The notes below the pieces were generated by a model. That model saw nothing but the letters and a program-made list of their open reading frames with translations. It was not told the DNA's origin and made no database searches. Below are positions 25,488 to 33,884 of a DNA stretch of 64,000 bases, piece after piece; the first letter of the stretch is position 1; each line of letters starts with the position of its first letter. The stretch is from Nostoc paludosum FACHB-159. GTDB taxonomy: Bacteria; Cyanobacteriota; Cyanobacteriia; Cyanobacteriales; Nostocaceae. The translations under genes were made by a program, and so were the position numbers. The stretch covers positions 1 to 64,000 of the forward strand of contig NZ_JACJTU010000016.1 of the NCBI RefSeq assembly GCF_014698835.1, given 5' to 3'.

Positions 25488-27347
25488 ATGTTGGACACAT
25501 GGACGCTACTTATCATCGATGATTGTGCAGCAGATCGCAAAATCTATCGTCGATATCTTTTGAAAGATCCGCACCAGTCCTACCAGATTTTAGAGGCTGA
25601 CTGTGCAGAAGAAGGACTTGCATTGTGTCAAGAAATACATTGCGATGTGATTCTGCTGGATTATTGTCTACCTGACAAAAGTGGATTAGAACTTTTCGAT
25701 CAGATGCAGCAGGAGATATTTAAGACTTCTGTGCCTGTGATTATGTTGACAGGACGTGGTGATGAAGAGGTTGCTGTACAAGCAATGAAACGAGGTGCGC
25801 TGGATTATTTGGTCAAGCAACACCTGACACAAGATGTATTGCAGCTAGCAGTCCGCAACGCTATCAAGCAATTGTACTTGCAAGCCCAACTCCATAAAAC
25901 CCGCGAACGTCAGCGCTTAATTGCTACAACGGCTCTGAGAATTCGCCAGTCTCTTAACCTAGAGCAAATTTTGAATACGGCTGTAGCGGAGGTGCAGCAA
26001 CTTCTGAAATGCGATCGCGTAATGGTATATCAGTTCGCCACAGATCGAGAGGGTAAAATAGTCGCCTCCTCAGTTGAGCCATATCGCACAGCGCTACGGT
26101 GCGATGGTGCCGGGACTGGGAATAAAGAGGACACGGGGACGCAAAGAGAAGTTGGAGCGGAGGCTTCCTCCGATCCAAACTTCGGAGGACACGGAGAGAA
26201 GTTGGAGCGGAGGCTTCCTCCGATCCAAACTTCGGAGGACACGGAGAATTTTTTCCCTACATCACCGCGTCTCCCGGTCACCGTGTCTTCTTGTTTCACC
26301 ACGTCACCGCGTCACCGCGTCACCACGTCTTCTTCTCTTACCGCGTCTTATCCCCAATCCCCAATCCCTCATATTTATGAGCTTGGATTATGTAATCATT
26401 TGAGCCTGAGAGAGCAATTTAACACTGACTCAAATCTCGTGGTTCCGATTAATCTCAGCAACAATGGAAATCCAACTCCCAAGCTTTGGGGTTTGTTAAT
26501 TGCCCACCACAATTCATATGAACGACAGTGGCAAGCTGATGATGCTCAGATGTTGAATGAAGTATCGGTGCAATTAGCTATTGCTATCCAACAAGCGGAA
26601 TTGTTATCCCAAACTCAAGCAGCTCTGGCAAAAGAAAAACAACTCAATGCATTTAAATCTCAAATTATTGGAACGGTTTCCCATGAGTATCGAACGCCCT
26701 TGACTTCAATTTTGGCTGCTGCATCGACTTTGGTAAAACACAGTCAGCAACTCAATGAAGCCAAGCAGCAGAAGTTTCTGGGAATTATTGAACAAAAAGC
26801 AAGGTATATGTCCAAACTTATAGACAATATGCTTTTGGTTAATCAATTTGAACTGGAAAAACCTAAGCTCAAGCCAATGCCGCTTGACTTACTGCAATTT
26901 TTTTCCGATTTGATAGAACAAGAGCAAGAAATAGTAGGCGATCGCCACGAATTGATTTTTAAGGTGAGTGGAAATAATCAGGGTTTTTGGGGCGATCGCG
27001 GGCTTTTACAGCAAATATTTAGTAACTTAATGTCCAACGCAATTAAATATTCTCCAGATGGAGGGACTGTAGAGTTCCACCTCATCAGCAAAGAATCACA
27101 AGTCATTTTTTCCATTCAAGATTGGGGAATTGGTATCCCGGAGGCAGAGCAAGAAAATTTATTTCAATCTTTCAGTCGGGGAAGTAACGTTGATACAATT
27201 CCTGGTACCGGTTTAGGGCTAGCGATCGCCAAAGCTTGTGTAGAGTTACATGGCGGTAACATCACTTTATCCAGTGAAGTAGGACGAGGGACTACAGTTA
27301 CAGTCACCTTACCAAAGGTATTACCAATAGGTCAACTTTCGCCATAG
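25488..27347 (+). CDS. hybrid receiver-GAF-histidine kinase
   Basis: Receiver (1-125; LLIIDDCAADR, phospho-Asp in ILLDYCLPDKSG, Lys in YLVKQH), GAF (about 145-375), HisKA with His in VSHEYRTPLTS, and HATPase with DWGIGI and GTGLGLAI. The GAF domain is split by about 89 residues coded by repetitive DNA (26107-26371), which includes a 50-bp direct tandem duplication. Placed after the phytochrome pair, it may take part in the same light signalling, though its GAF has no evident bilin Cys. Confidence 0.88.
   Translation: MLDTWTLLIIDDCAADRKIYRRYLLKDPHQSYQILEADCAEEGLALCQEIHCDVILLDYCLPDKSGLELFDQMQQEIFKTSVPVIMLTGRGDEEVAVQAMKRGALDYLVKQHLTQDVLQLAVRNAIKQLYLQAQLHKTRERQRLIATTALRIRQSLNLEQILNTAVAEVQQLLKCDRVMVYQFATDREGKIVASSVEPYRTALRCDGAGTGNKEDTGTQREVGAEASSDPNFGGHGEKLERRLPPIQTSEDTENFFPTSPRLPVTVSSCFTTSPRHRVTTSSSLTASYPQSPIPHIYELGLCNHLSLREQFNTDSNLVVPINLSNNGNPTPKLWGLLIAHHNSYERQWQADDAQMLNEVSVQLAIAIQQAELLSQTQAALAKEKQLNAFKSQIIGTVSHEYRTPLTSILAAASTLVKHSQQLNEAKQQKFLGIIEQKARYMSKLIDNMLLVNQFELEKPKLKPMPLDLLQFFSDLIEQEQEIVGDRHELIFKVSGNNQGFWGDRGLLQQIFSNLMSNAIKYSPDGGTVEFHLISKESQVIFSIQDWGIGIPEAEQENLFQSFSRGSNVDTIPGTGLGLAIAKACVELHGGNITLSSEVGRGTTVTVTLPKVLPIGQLSP
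26107..26371. repeat. in-frame repetitive insert in the GAF domain, with 50-bp tandem duplication
   Basis: Two copies of a 50-bp unit (26146-26195, 26196-26245) starting GAGAAGTTGGAGCGGAGG are followed by CACCGCGTC repeats and CCCCAAT heptamers. Fifty is not a multiple of three, yet the whole insert keeps the frame. Flanking GAF sequence reads on normally (VASSVEPYR before, HLSLREQF after). Confidence 0.85.
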
Positions 27348-27657
27348 TCAGAATTCATAATTAAAAGGCAATAGGCAACAGGCAACAGCCAATAGGTAAA
27401 AACCGATTCCAATTAGGAGATTTTAAAAATGACGCATTAAAATATATAGGCAACCCACCTCGTTTCAAAGGTTAAATTTTCTCCATATTAAAAAAAATCA
27501 TGGGGTTTGTATCCATTAGACTTCTTGCATAAATAATTTTTTGTCTCACGCAAAGGCGCAAAGACGCAAAGAAGAAGTCGAAAATAAGGACTTTTGCAAG
27601 AGGTCTATTATTCCATCTGTTTATTTTCACTATTGCCTCTTGCCTGTTGCCTCTTTT
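27348..27657. other. intergenic region with repeats
   Basis: It holds GGCAATAGGCAACA heptamers (27362-27400), a short MITE-like element (27517-27607) and TTGCCTCTTGCCT repeats. No gene is supported. Confidence 0.65.
27517..27607. mobile_element. MITE-like element, 91 bp
   Basis: Ends TAGACTTCTTGCA (27517-27529) and TGCAAGAGGTCTA (27595-27607) are complementary in 12 of 13 bases. The interior holds ACGCAAAGGCGCAAAGACGC, the motif also inside 303-446 and 55029-55150. Confidence 0.6.
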
Positions 27658-28125
27658 CTAATCTCGAATTTCGATTTTAGTAATCAGCCATTCTTTGATT
27701 GTTTTTCCACAAGGTTCAGCACTTTGGCAATCATTGACATCTTCTAGTCCATAAAATAGATTTACATTTTTATTAACGTATTTATCTGGTTCGCAAACAT
27801 CAAATGTTGCACCAACGCTTTCATGTAATTTACCATTGCGATCGATAACAGAAACATAGCATTTTAAATGACCATTTTGCATCTCTTTAATAGTACCAAA
27901 GGTCGGATTATCATTTTTAATTGAATCATTAATTGGTTTTGGATTATCCTGCTGAGTTAGCTTTTGTGTATTCCCTGAATTCGATTTAGAATTACTTTGG
28001 CTAGCTGTTACAGTATTTTCTTGATTAAGTTTATTTTCTTGAGAAGTACTGTTACTAGAATTACCACAACTCCCAACCAAGATAGAACAAAGAAGCAATA
28101 TAATAGTCAAGATTGTTTTTTTCAT
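27658..28125 (-). CDS. putative lipoprotein of unknown function
   Basis: From ATG 28125 (MKKTILTIILLLCSILVGSC) the protein has a lipoprotein signal with lipobox LVGSC. A Ser/Asn/Gln-rich linker and a small C-terminal domain (about 80-155) with several Cys (KCYVSV, DVCEPD, DCQSAEPCGKT) follow. In-frame ATGs at 28134 and 28140 and a start at 28212 exist, but only the 28125 start puts the charged residues directly before the hydrophobic core. I do not recognise the domain. Probably anchored in a membrane facing the periplasm. Confidence 0.65.
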   Translation of the reverse strand: MKKTILTIILLLCSILVGSCGNSSNSTSQENKLNQENTVTASQSNSKSNSGNTQKLTQQDNPKPINDSIKNDNPTFGTIKEMQNGHLKCYVSVIDRNGKLHESVGATFDVCEPDKYVNKNVNLFYGLEDVNDCQSAEPCGKTIKEWLITKIEIRD

Positions 28126-28323
28126 ATTATTCATATCCATGAAATTGCAATTTTTAAGACTTTTGATACAGGATAATTCAGAACTAAAACAGAATTTACA
28201 CCCAGCTTTCAAGCTAATCTAGTCTACTTCATTAACTTCAAATCTGCTGTATAATACAAAAATTAAATTATATTGATGTTTTCAGCATTTATATAAACTT
28301 TAAAAAGTGGAAGTATTGATTTT

Positions 28324-29208
28324 GTGTTATTTCAAGGTTTTCTCAACTTAAACAAACCATTTGACTGGACTTCCCACGATTGTGTGGCGCGGGTGCGAAA
28401 ATTGTTGCGCCTCAAACGCGTGGGACATGCAGGAACTTTAGATCCAGCAGCTACCGGAGTGTTACCCATTGCCTTTGGTAAAGCCACCAGATTATTACAA
28501 TATTTACCAGAAAACAAAGCTTACAAAGCGACAATTCGTCTGGGTGTGCGTACCACAACCGATGATTTACAAGGTGAAATTATTAATTCTCAAGCTTGTG
28601 GGGAATTGAGTTTAGCACAAGTAAAAACTGCGCTATCAAAATTTCAAGGCAAAATTGAACAAATTCCACCAAGTTACAGTGCAATTCAAGTGGATGGAAA
28701 ACGCCTGTATGACTTAGCGCGTCAAGGTAAAACGGTGGAAGTTCCAGTGCGGACAGTGGAGATTTTTCATATCGAAATTTTGGATTGGCGGCAAGGAGAT
28801 TTTCCAGAATTGGATGTGACGATCGCCTGCGGAAGTGGTACATATATTAGAGCGATCGCTCGTGACTTGGGTGAAATTTTACAAACTGGTGGCACCCTTG
28901 CGGCGTTAATTCGTACCGAAAGTAGTGGTTTCCATTTAACAGATAGTCTCACCTTGACAGATTTAGAAACACAACTACAAGCCGGAACATTTCAACCTAT
29001 TTCTCCAGACACACCATTACAACATTTGTCATCTGTTACTTTACCACTAACATCTGCTCAAAAATGGTGTCAAGGTCAGCGAATTTCTCTAACTGTCGAT
29101 GTTTCGGGAATAGTGCGAGTTTATGATGAAGAGACTCGCTTTTTAGGTATTGGAGAATTACAAAACGAAGCGTTGATCCCCCAGATGGTTTTTGAACCGA
29201 TTTCTTAA
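28324..29208 (+). CDS. truB: tRNA pseudouridine(55) synthase TruB
   Basis: The 294-residue enzyme begins at GTG 28324 (LFQGFLNLNKPFDWTSHD). The catalytic Asp lies in GHAGTLDPAATGVLPI. KRVGHAGT, RLGVRTTTDD and GSGTYIRAIARDLG are conserved TruB segments. It makes pseudouridine 55 in the T-loop of tRNAs in the cytoplasm. Confidence 0.95.
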   Translation: MLFQGFLNLNKPFDWTSHDCVARVRKLLRLKRVGHAGTLDPAATGVLPIAFGKATRLLQYLPENKAYKATIRLGVRTTTDDLQGEIINSQACGELSLAQVKTALSKFQGKIEQIPPSYSAIQVDGKRLYDLARQGKTVEVPVRTVEIFHIEILDWRQGDFPELDVTIACGSGTYIRAIARDLGEILQTGGTLAALIRTESSGFHLTDSLTLTDLETQLQAGTFQPISPDTPLQHLSSVTLPLTSAQKWCQGQRISLTVDVSGIVRVYDEETRFLGIGELQNEALIPQMVFEPIS

Positions 29209-29398
29209 ACTCAGCCTATTTAAATAATTAATTTCGGCGTCGTTCAATAAGTTGAATTACGTAAAAGCAATATATTTATTGTTATTTTTTTAACTTAGAT
29301 TAAAATTAGCAAGTCTCTGTTATTAAGTCTAATTGAATACTAGAACCCTTGACTTCAAGCGGTATGACACAATTAGAAGAACAGGAGAACAAATTGCT

Positions 29399-29509
29399 AT
29401 GAGACACAGGCTAGAGCGAATTGAAGGGTTTTCAAAAATCACAGGTTTGAAAACTGAAAATCAACGTATTTTAGAAAATTTATTCGGCAGACAGGAGAAG
29501 GGCGAATAA
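29399..29509 (+). CDS. 36-residue ORF translationally coupled to a hydrolase
   Basis: ATG 29399 to TAA 29507-29509 encodes MRHRLERIEGFSKITGLKTE and a helical tail. The stop overlaps the hydrolase start as TAATG. AGGAG (29383-29387) precedes it by 11 bases. A 12-codon ORF (ATG 29364, MTQLEEQENKLL) ends in TGA overlapping this ATG, so the region may be a frameshifted small gene or a chain of leader ORFs. No family recognised. Confidence 0.4.
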   Translation: MRHRLERIEGFSKITGLKTENQRILENLFGRQEKGE

Positions 29510-30378
29510 TGAGCGATCGCCACAGTTATACTACTAATGCTGCAAATCTCAATATCTACATCCAAGGTCAAGGATTTCCCATTTTAGCCTTACACGGTCA
29601 TCCTGGTTCTGGTCGTAGTCTTTCTGTGTTCACCAATCATTTATCAAAACGCTACAAAACTTTTGCTCCAGATTTACGTGGATACGGCAAAAGTCGCTGG
29701 AATGGTAAATTTGATATGAATGACCATTTGAGCGACTTAGAAGTGTTGCTAGATCGGTTTGAAATTGAAAAATGTTTAGTATTGGGATGGTCACTTGGCG
29801 GTATTCTGGCAATGGAACTGGCATTGCGTTTGCCAAAGCGGATTACGGGTCTGATTTTGGTAGCGACAGCCGCAAAACCCCGTGGTAGCCATCCTCCCAT
29901 CACTTGGCAAGATAATTTATATACTGGCGTTGCAGCCCTACTGAATTATATAAAACCGAGTTGGCAGTGGAATATTGAAACTTTTGGCAAGCGATCGCTT
30001 TTTCGTTATTTAATTCAACAACATACATCTACTAGTTACAGCTATATTGCCACCGAAGCAGTGCCCGCATATTTGCAAACTTCTCCTGCTGCGACTCGCG
30101 CTCTTTATAGCGCAATTCAAGCAGGTTATGATAGACTTATAGACTTGCCACAAATTCAATGTCCTAGTCTAGTACTTGCTGGCGTTCAAGACCGTCACAT
30201 CACAGTTGATTCCAGCCTAGAAACAGCTCGACACCTCAACAATTGCCAGTGGCAATCCTACCCCAATACCGCGCACCTTTTCCCGTGGGAAGTTCCCCAA
30301 CTAGTACTGAGTGACATTGACCGTTGGCTGGAAGAACATCCGCAAATCATAGGACGCGGGGACATAGGGACGGGGTGA
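29509..30378 (+). CDS. alpha/beta hydrolase
   Basis: A 289-residue cytoplasmic hydrolase with oxyanion motif LHGHPGSGRS, nucleophile elbow GWSLGG, acid Asp in AGVQDRHI and His in NTAHLFPWE. FAPDLRGYGKS is typical of esterase/epoxide-hydrolase relatives. The substrate is unknown. The last residues (GRGDIGTG) are coded by the start of a GGGGACGCGG repeat block, so the C-terminus seems extended by repeat DNA. Confidence 0.82.
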   Translation: MSDRHSYTTNAANLNIYIQGQGFPILALHGHPGSGRSLSVFTNHLSKRYKTFAPDLRGYGKSRWNGKFDMNDHLSDLEVLLDRFEIEKCLVLGWSLGGILAMELALRLPKRITGLILVATAAKPRGSHPPITWQDNLYTGVAALLNYIKPSWQWNIETFGKRSLFRYLIQQHTSTSYSYIATEAVPAYLQTSPAATRALYSAIQAGYDRLIDLPQIQCPSLVLAGVQDRHITVDSSLETARHLNNCQWQSYPNTAHLFPWEVPQLVLSDIDRWLEEHPQIIGRGDIGTG

Positions 30379-30515
30379 CGCGGGGAAAAAAGAGGACGCG
30401 GTGAAATTAAGAAGATGCAAAGAAGGGAAAACCAGGAACGAGGCGATAAAAAATTCCCCGTGTATTTGTGTCCCCGCGTCCCCGCCTCCCCGCGTCCCCG
30501 CGTCCTCTTCTCTTG
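30347..30515. repeat. GACGCGGGG / CCCCGCGTC repeat block
   Basis: G-rich repeats (GGACGCGGGGACATAGG) on the left and C-rich repeats (TCCCCGCGTCCCCGC) on the right face each other. They fill the gap to the convergent DUF1816 gene and could form a terminator-like hairpin. The same motifs occur inside trpD and the GAF insert. Confidence 0.75.
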
Positions 30516-30521
30516 CCTAAA

Positions 30522-30824
30522 TTAAATTTGACCGCCAAAGGCAGGCTGTACTTTGCGGTCAAATCTTTCCCCCAAGTCTTCAGCGATTGTTAAAGTATTG
30601 GGTTTGCAGCGTTTGACATTTACAACAATTCCCTGCGCTCCTTCGATTTCCAAATCTTCTATGTATCCAACGCTGGCGGATTTTGCCTCAGAGTAATTCA
30701 GAAATGGCCCGAAGTAGTATGTGCAGCGGGGATTTTGCGTTGCAATTTCTACCCACCAAGCCAAGCCGAGGTAGTTGAACGTATTAATCAACCCTTCCTT
30801 GAGATTATGCCAAATGGTTTTCAT
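30522..30824 (-). CDS. DUF1816 protein
   Basis: A 100-residue protein with WWVEIATQNPRCTYYFGPF, the hallmark of the cyanobacterial DUF1816 family, then IEDLEIEGAQGIVVNVKRCKP. Family members are small and often linked to phycobilisome or stress contexts, but the function is not established. It is a single gene converging with the hydrolase. Confidence 0.8.
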   Translation of the reverse strand: MKTIWHNLKEGLINTFNYLGLAWWVEIATQNPRCTYYFGPFLNYSEAKSASVGYIEDLEIEGAQGIVVNVKRCKPNTLTIAEDLGERFDRKVQPAFGGQI

Positions 30825-30911
30825 GGTTTTCGCTGATTTGTAAACGTGCTACAGGGTGTTAAGGGATATGTTACTTTATTATCTTTTACATTTCTTTATA
30901 CTCTTTTACTG

Positions 30912-31889
30912 CTATTTTTTCAAAGAGATTTTTTGTAATTTATCTAAATGCAATGTATTTAGCGATCGCTGGCGATAAATCTCATAGAGTGCCATCCCGG
31001 CTGCTACCGAGGCATTGAGGCTAGGAGTTTTACCTTGCAAGGGTATTGAAACTAAGACATCGCAGGAACGTTGAGTTAGCATACTCAGACCTTCACCTTC
31101 AGAGCCAATTACCAAAACGATGGGGCCGCTAAAATTGACTGTGTGTAAGGGTTCGCTACCGCTGGCAGCAGTGCCATAAATCCAAAATCCAGCTGTTTTT
31201 AATTCTTCTAAGGCGCGGCTGAGGTTAACAACTCTGGCTACAGAAAAGTTTTCTAAAGCACCTGCCGCAACTTTGACAACAGTAGAAGTGATCCCAGAAG
31301 CCCTTCTTTGGGGTATAACTAATCCTTGGGCGCCGATTGCCTCAGCAGTGCGAATAATTGCTCCCAAGTTGTGGGGATCGGTAATTCCATCAGCAACGAC
31401 AATTACGGGATCGGTTACAGATTTTGCTTGTTCAATGAGATCCGGCAATTCAATATAAGTGTAGGGAGCAATTTGAGCCGCCACACCTTGATGATTAGAA
31501 TGATTGGTAATTTGGTCTAAACGTTTGGGTTCAACTTCGTCAATTACCGTGCCATTTTCTTTGGCTTGCAAAAGCAAATGGTGAAAGTTGGGATCGTAGC
31601 GCAGACGGCTAGTAATCCAGATGCGATTGAGACCGCGCTGATTTTGCAGGGCACTCAATACTGGATGACGACCATAGATTAAATCGTTATCTTCTGCTGG
31701 TTTTGCAGGTAGGGACGGATGGGAGAAGTTGCTATTTTGTGGACGCGAATTGCCAGAAATCGGGTTGATATCTATTTTTTTTCTGGGATTGCGAATTGGA
31801 TTAGTAACAACACGCTTTCCCTGAAGTTTTACGGGTTGCCCCCGATTTGGTTCGCTAGAAGTCTTGATTTTTCTGGGTTTATTTGACAT
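30912..31889 (-). CDS. rlmB: SpoU-family rRNA 2'-O-methyltransferase RlmB
   Basis: A 325-residue TrmH/SpoU enzyme with a basic, disordered N-terminal extension (about 1-65), the substrate-binding domain (DLIYGRHPVLSALQNQ) and the knotted methyltransferase domain. Motifs are TDPHNLGAIIRTAE (motif 1), VLVIGSEGEGLS (motif 2) and IPLQGKTPSLNASVAAGM (motif 3). It methylates G2251 of 23S rRNA in the family reference. Mini-RNase III lies upstream on the same strand; the two occur together in many cyanobacteria. Confidence 0.93.
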   Translation of the reverse strand: MSNKPRKIKTSSEPNRGQPVKLQGKRVVTNPIRNPRKKIDINPISGNSRPQNSNFSHPSLPAKPAEDNDLIYGRHPVLSALQNQRGLNRIWITSRLRYDPNFHHLLLQAKENGTVIDEVEPKRLDQITNHSNHQGVAAQIAPYTYIELPDLIEQAKSVTDPVIVVADGITDPHNLGAIIRTAEAIGAQGLVIPQRRASGITSTVVKVAAGALENFSVARVVNLSRALEELKTAGFWIYGTAASGSEPLHTVNFSGPIVLVIGSEGEGLSMLTQRSCDVLVSIPLQGKTPSLNASVAAGMALYEIYRQRSLNTLHLDKLQKISLKK

Positions 31890-31985
31890 CTTAGTTTTAG
31901 GATATTAGCGTATGGTGGGCATCCCAATCAACTCAAATTACCAGAGCTACTCTGCTGTTTTGATAATTGTGAAATCGGGTTTTCA

Positions 31986-32465
31986 CTATTTCTCTAGTTG
32001 CAGTATTTCCAAAAGTTCGGTTAGGCGCTGGTAATCAGTGAGATATAGATAGCCAATTAAGGTTTCTAGACTAGTTGCCTGTTGATAGATTTCGGGATCG
32101 AGCCGCTTAGGGCGTCCTGTAGCAGCGTTTCGACCCCGGCGGACAATTTCTAATTCGGTGTCCCTCAGATGAGGAGTCAGCGATCGCAAATGTAGCGCTT
32201 GTGTTTCCGCTCTTACCTGTGCTACTACCAGACGATGGTAAGTTTCTGTTCGCTGTAGTGGTAGTAGATAGAACATTCTAACATAAAGTTCATAGATTGC
32301 ATCCCCCAAGTAAGCTAAAGCAGAGGGAGAAATTTGTTGTACTTGTGAAAAAGAAATCTGTTGGGATAATGGCGCTGTGGTTAACAACAGTGCTTGAGTC
32401 CAAGATAAACTCTGTTTGGCAGCTTCATCTTGTCCATCTAATAACCCTTCTTCCTTTGACTTCAC
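31986..32465 (-). CDS. mrnC: Mini-ribonuclease III
   Basis: A 159-residue RNase III catalytic domain without a dsRNA-binding domain. Key segments are ALAYLGDAIYELYVR (active-site Asp), VRAETQALHL, and RGRNAA, then ATSLETLIGYLYL (second acidic cluster). It matures 23S rRNA ends in the family reference, which fits its place next to rlmB (96-bp gap). Confidence 0.92.
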   Translation of the reverse strand: MKSKEEGLLDGQDEAAKQSLSWTQALLLTTAPLSQQISFSQVQQISPSALAYLGDAIYELYVRMFYLLPLQRTETYHRLVVAQVRAETQALHLRSLTPHLRDTELEIVRRGRNAATGRPKRLDPEIYQQATSLETLIGYLYLTDYQRLTELLEILQLEK

Positions 32466-33310
32466 AAATAAATCATTCCTTGACTAGCTCAATTGTGCAG
32501 GCATTCTTCGCAAAGAGTGATTTTTCTGAAGTATGCCATCATAGTATACCTAGCATAATCAACACTATCAGAAATACTTACTAAATTTTATCTTTTTGAT
32601 TAAAACTTGGCATTTTACATTACCCTGATTTCAACCTCTGCCAAGGTAATTTAGCGTACTTATTGTGGTCTAGGATTTACTTACATGAGAGCAAATTTTG
32701 ATGCAGTAGATTGCGTTGAGATTGGCTAAATTGCTGTCTTTACTGAGTAAGGATTTATCCTTAATTATACAGTATCGAGTCAAGTTTAGATCGAGATTAA
32801 TCAGTCTAATTTTATGTCTTAAAACTTTCTCTGGCTTTGGTTTTTATCGAATATCCTAGCCAACAGTCATCTCTCTAAAAAAATACTCGACAAGTTTTTG
32901 ATGATACACAAATAAGCTAGAGAATCTGACTAAATCTCCCTCTTTTCAGTAGGGTTGGAGTTTATTTACCCACTTTTCAATGGGTATTAAGGGGGATCGG
33001 GCTAAACATTTATACTTGATAAACGTCTTCTGAAAATTGACGTGCTAATCAACTTGAGATTTTAGATTAAAAACTACTTCACTACTCTTGCAAATAAGCA
33101 AACTATATGCACTGTCCTTAGTAAGGTCAACAAATCCAAAATCTAAAATTGTTTGGCTGTTTATATCTTTACCTTGGTCAGTTTTAAATATAATAACTCA
33201 ACTGGCTTAGCGCCTCTCCCACAAGGAGAGAGGTTTTGCCAGAAGTTTTAAAAATTTAGCTATCCGATCTTGAATCTAGATAGCCAAGTTAATCTCAAGA
33301 GGTCGAGCAA
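32466..33310. other. long gene-free region
   Basis: These 845 bp hold no ORF I can support. Weak hairpins are present: TACCCA / TGGGTA near 32970-32988 and CCTCTCC / GGAGAGAGG at 33213-33233, the latter followed by TTTT. The region may include the long promoter of mrnC or an unrecognised RNA. Confidence 0.6.
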
Positions 33311-33679
33311 TCAAGACTGCTTGACGTTTTCTAGAGCCGCTTCAACTGTTTGTTGCAGGGAGAGAAACTTCTCTAAGCGAACAAGCTTGACCGTTTGAGT
33401 GACGCGGGCATTCGTGACAATTTGCAAAGTGCCATTAGCGTTTTGAGCTTTCTTGGCTGCTTGCACCAAAGCACCCAATCCAGAGCTATCAATAAAGTCG
33501 ATTTGTGAGAGATCCAAAATAATATGCTTAGGACCTTCCTCAATCTTGCTCTCAAGTACCTTGCGAAACGTCGGCTCAGAAAAGGCATCTAACAAACCTG
33601 TGAGGCGGAATAGCTGACAGTTATCCCGGACTTCACGAGTGCCCCTCAGGCTCACGGTTAGATTCAGTGGCTCAGCAAT
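33311..33679 (-). CDS. STAS-domain anti-sigma-factor antagonist, probable ATT start
   Basis: A SpoIIAA-like single STAS domain; the phosphorylatable Ser lies in DFIDSSGLGALVQAA. It binds an anti-sigma kinase or related partner. A GTG at 33655 would start at SLRGTREV but has no ribosome site. The frame stays open upstream as IAEPLNLTV, and ATT 33679 sits five bases from AGGAGG (strong site). I take ATT as start, giving 122 residues. A TATACT -10 box lies at 33713-33718 on the minus strand. Confidence 0.8.
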   Translation of the reverse strand: MAEPLNLTVSLRGTREVRDNCQLFRLTGLLDAFSEPTFRKVLESKIEEGPKHIILDLSQIDFIDSSGLGALVQAAKKAQNANGTLQIVTNARVTQTVKLVRLEKFLSLQQTVEAALENVKQS

Positions 33680-33682
33680 AAT

Positions 33683-33691
33683 TCCCTCCTC
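33683..33691 (-). promoter_or_regulatory. strong ribosome binding site before an ATT codon
   Basis: The minus strand reads GAGGAGGGA, then ATT ATT GCT GAG CCA, in frame with the STAS protein. No ATG, GTG or TTG lies at a proper distance in that frame. Confidence 0.6.
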
Positions 33692-33752
33692 ATAAGTTAA
33701 AGTGAACGCTCAAGTATAGATGGTTTTTGAGCGTGTTGTCTACAATCTGTTG

Positions 33753-33880
33753 GAGCATTGGGGATTGGGGACTGGGGATTGGGTATTGGGGACTGGTGAC
33801 TGGGGATTGGGCATTGGTTATTTCCCCATCTCCCCATCTCCTGATCTCCCCATGCCCCATGCCCTATGCCCCATTCTCCA
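33753..33880. repeat. heptamer repeat block between carA and the STAS gene
   Basis: GGGGATTGGGGACTGG repeats give way to CCCCATCTCCCCATCTCC and CCCCATGCCC, an inverted G-rich/C-rich pair that could fold as a hairpin after carA. Confidence 0.8.
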
Positions 33881-33884
33881 TTCC

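Noticed and set aside
32466..33310. tRNA or riboswitch in the long gap before the STAS gene
   Set aside because: I looked for cloverleaf arms and a strong expression-platform hairpin and found only weak stems.
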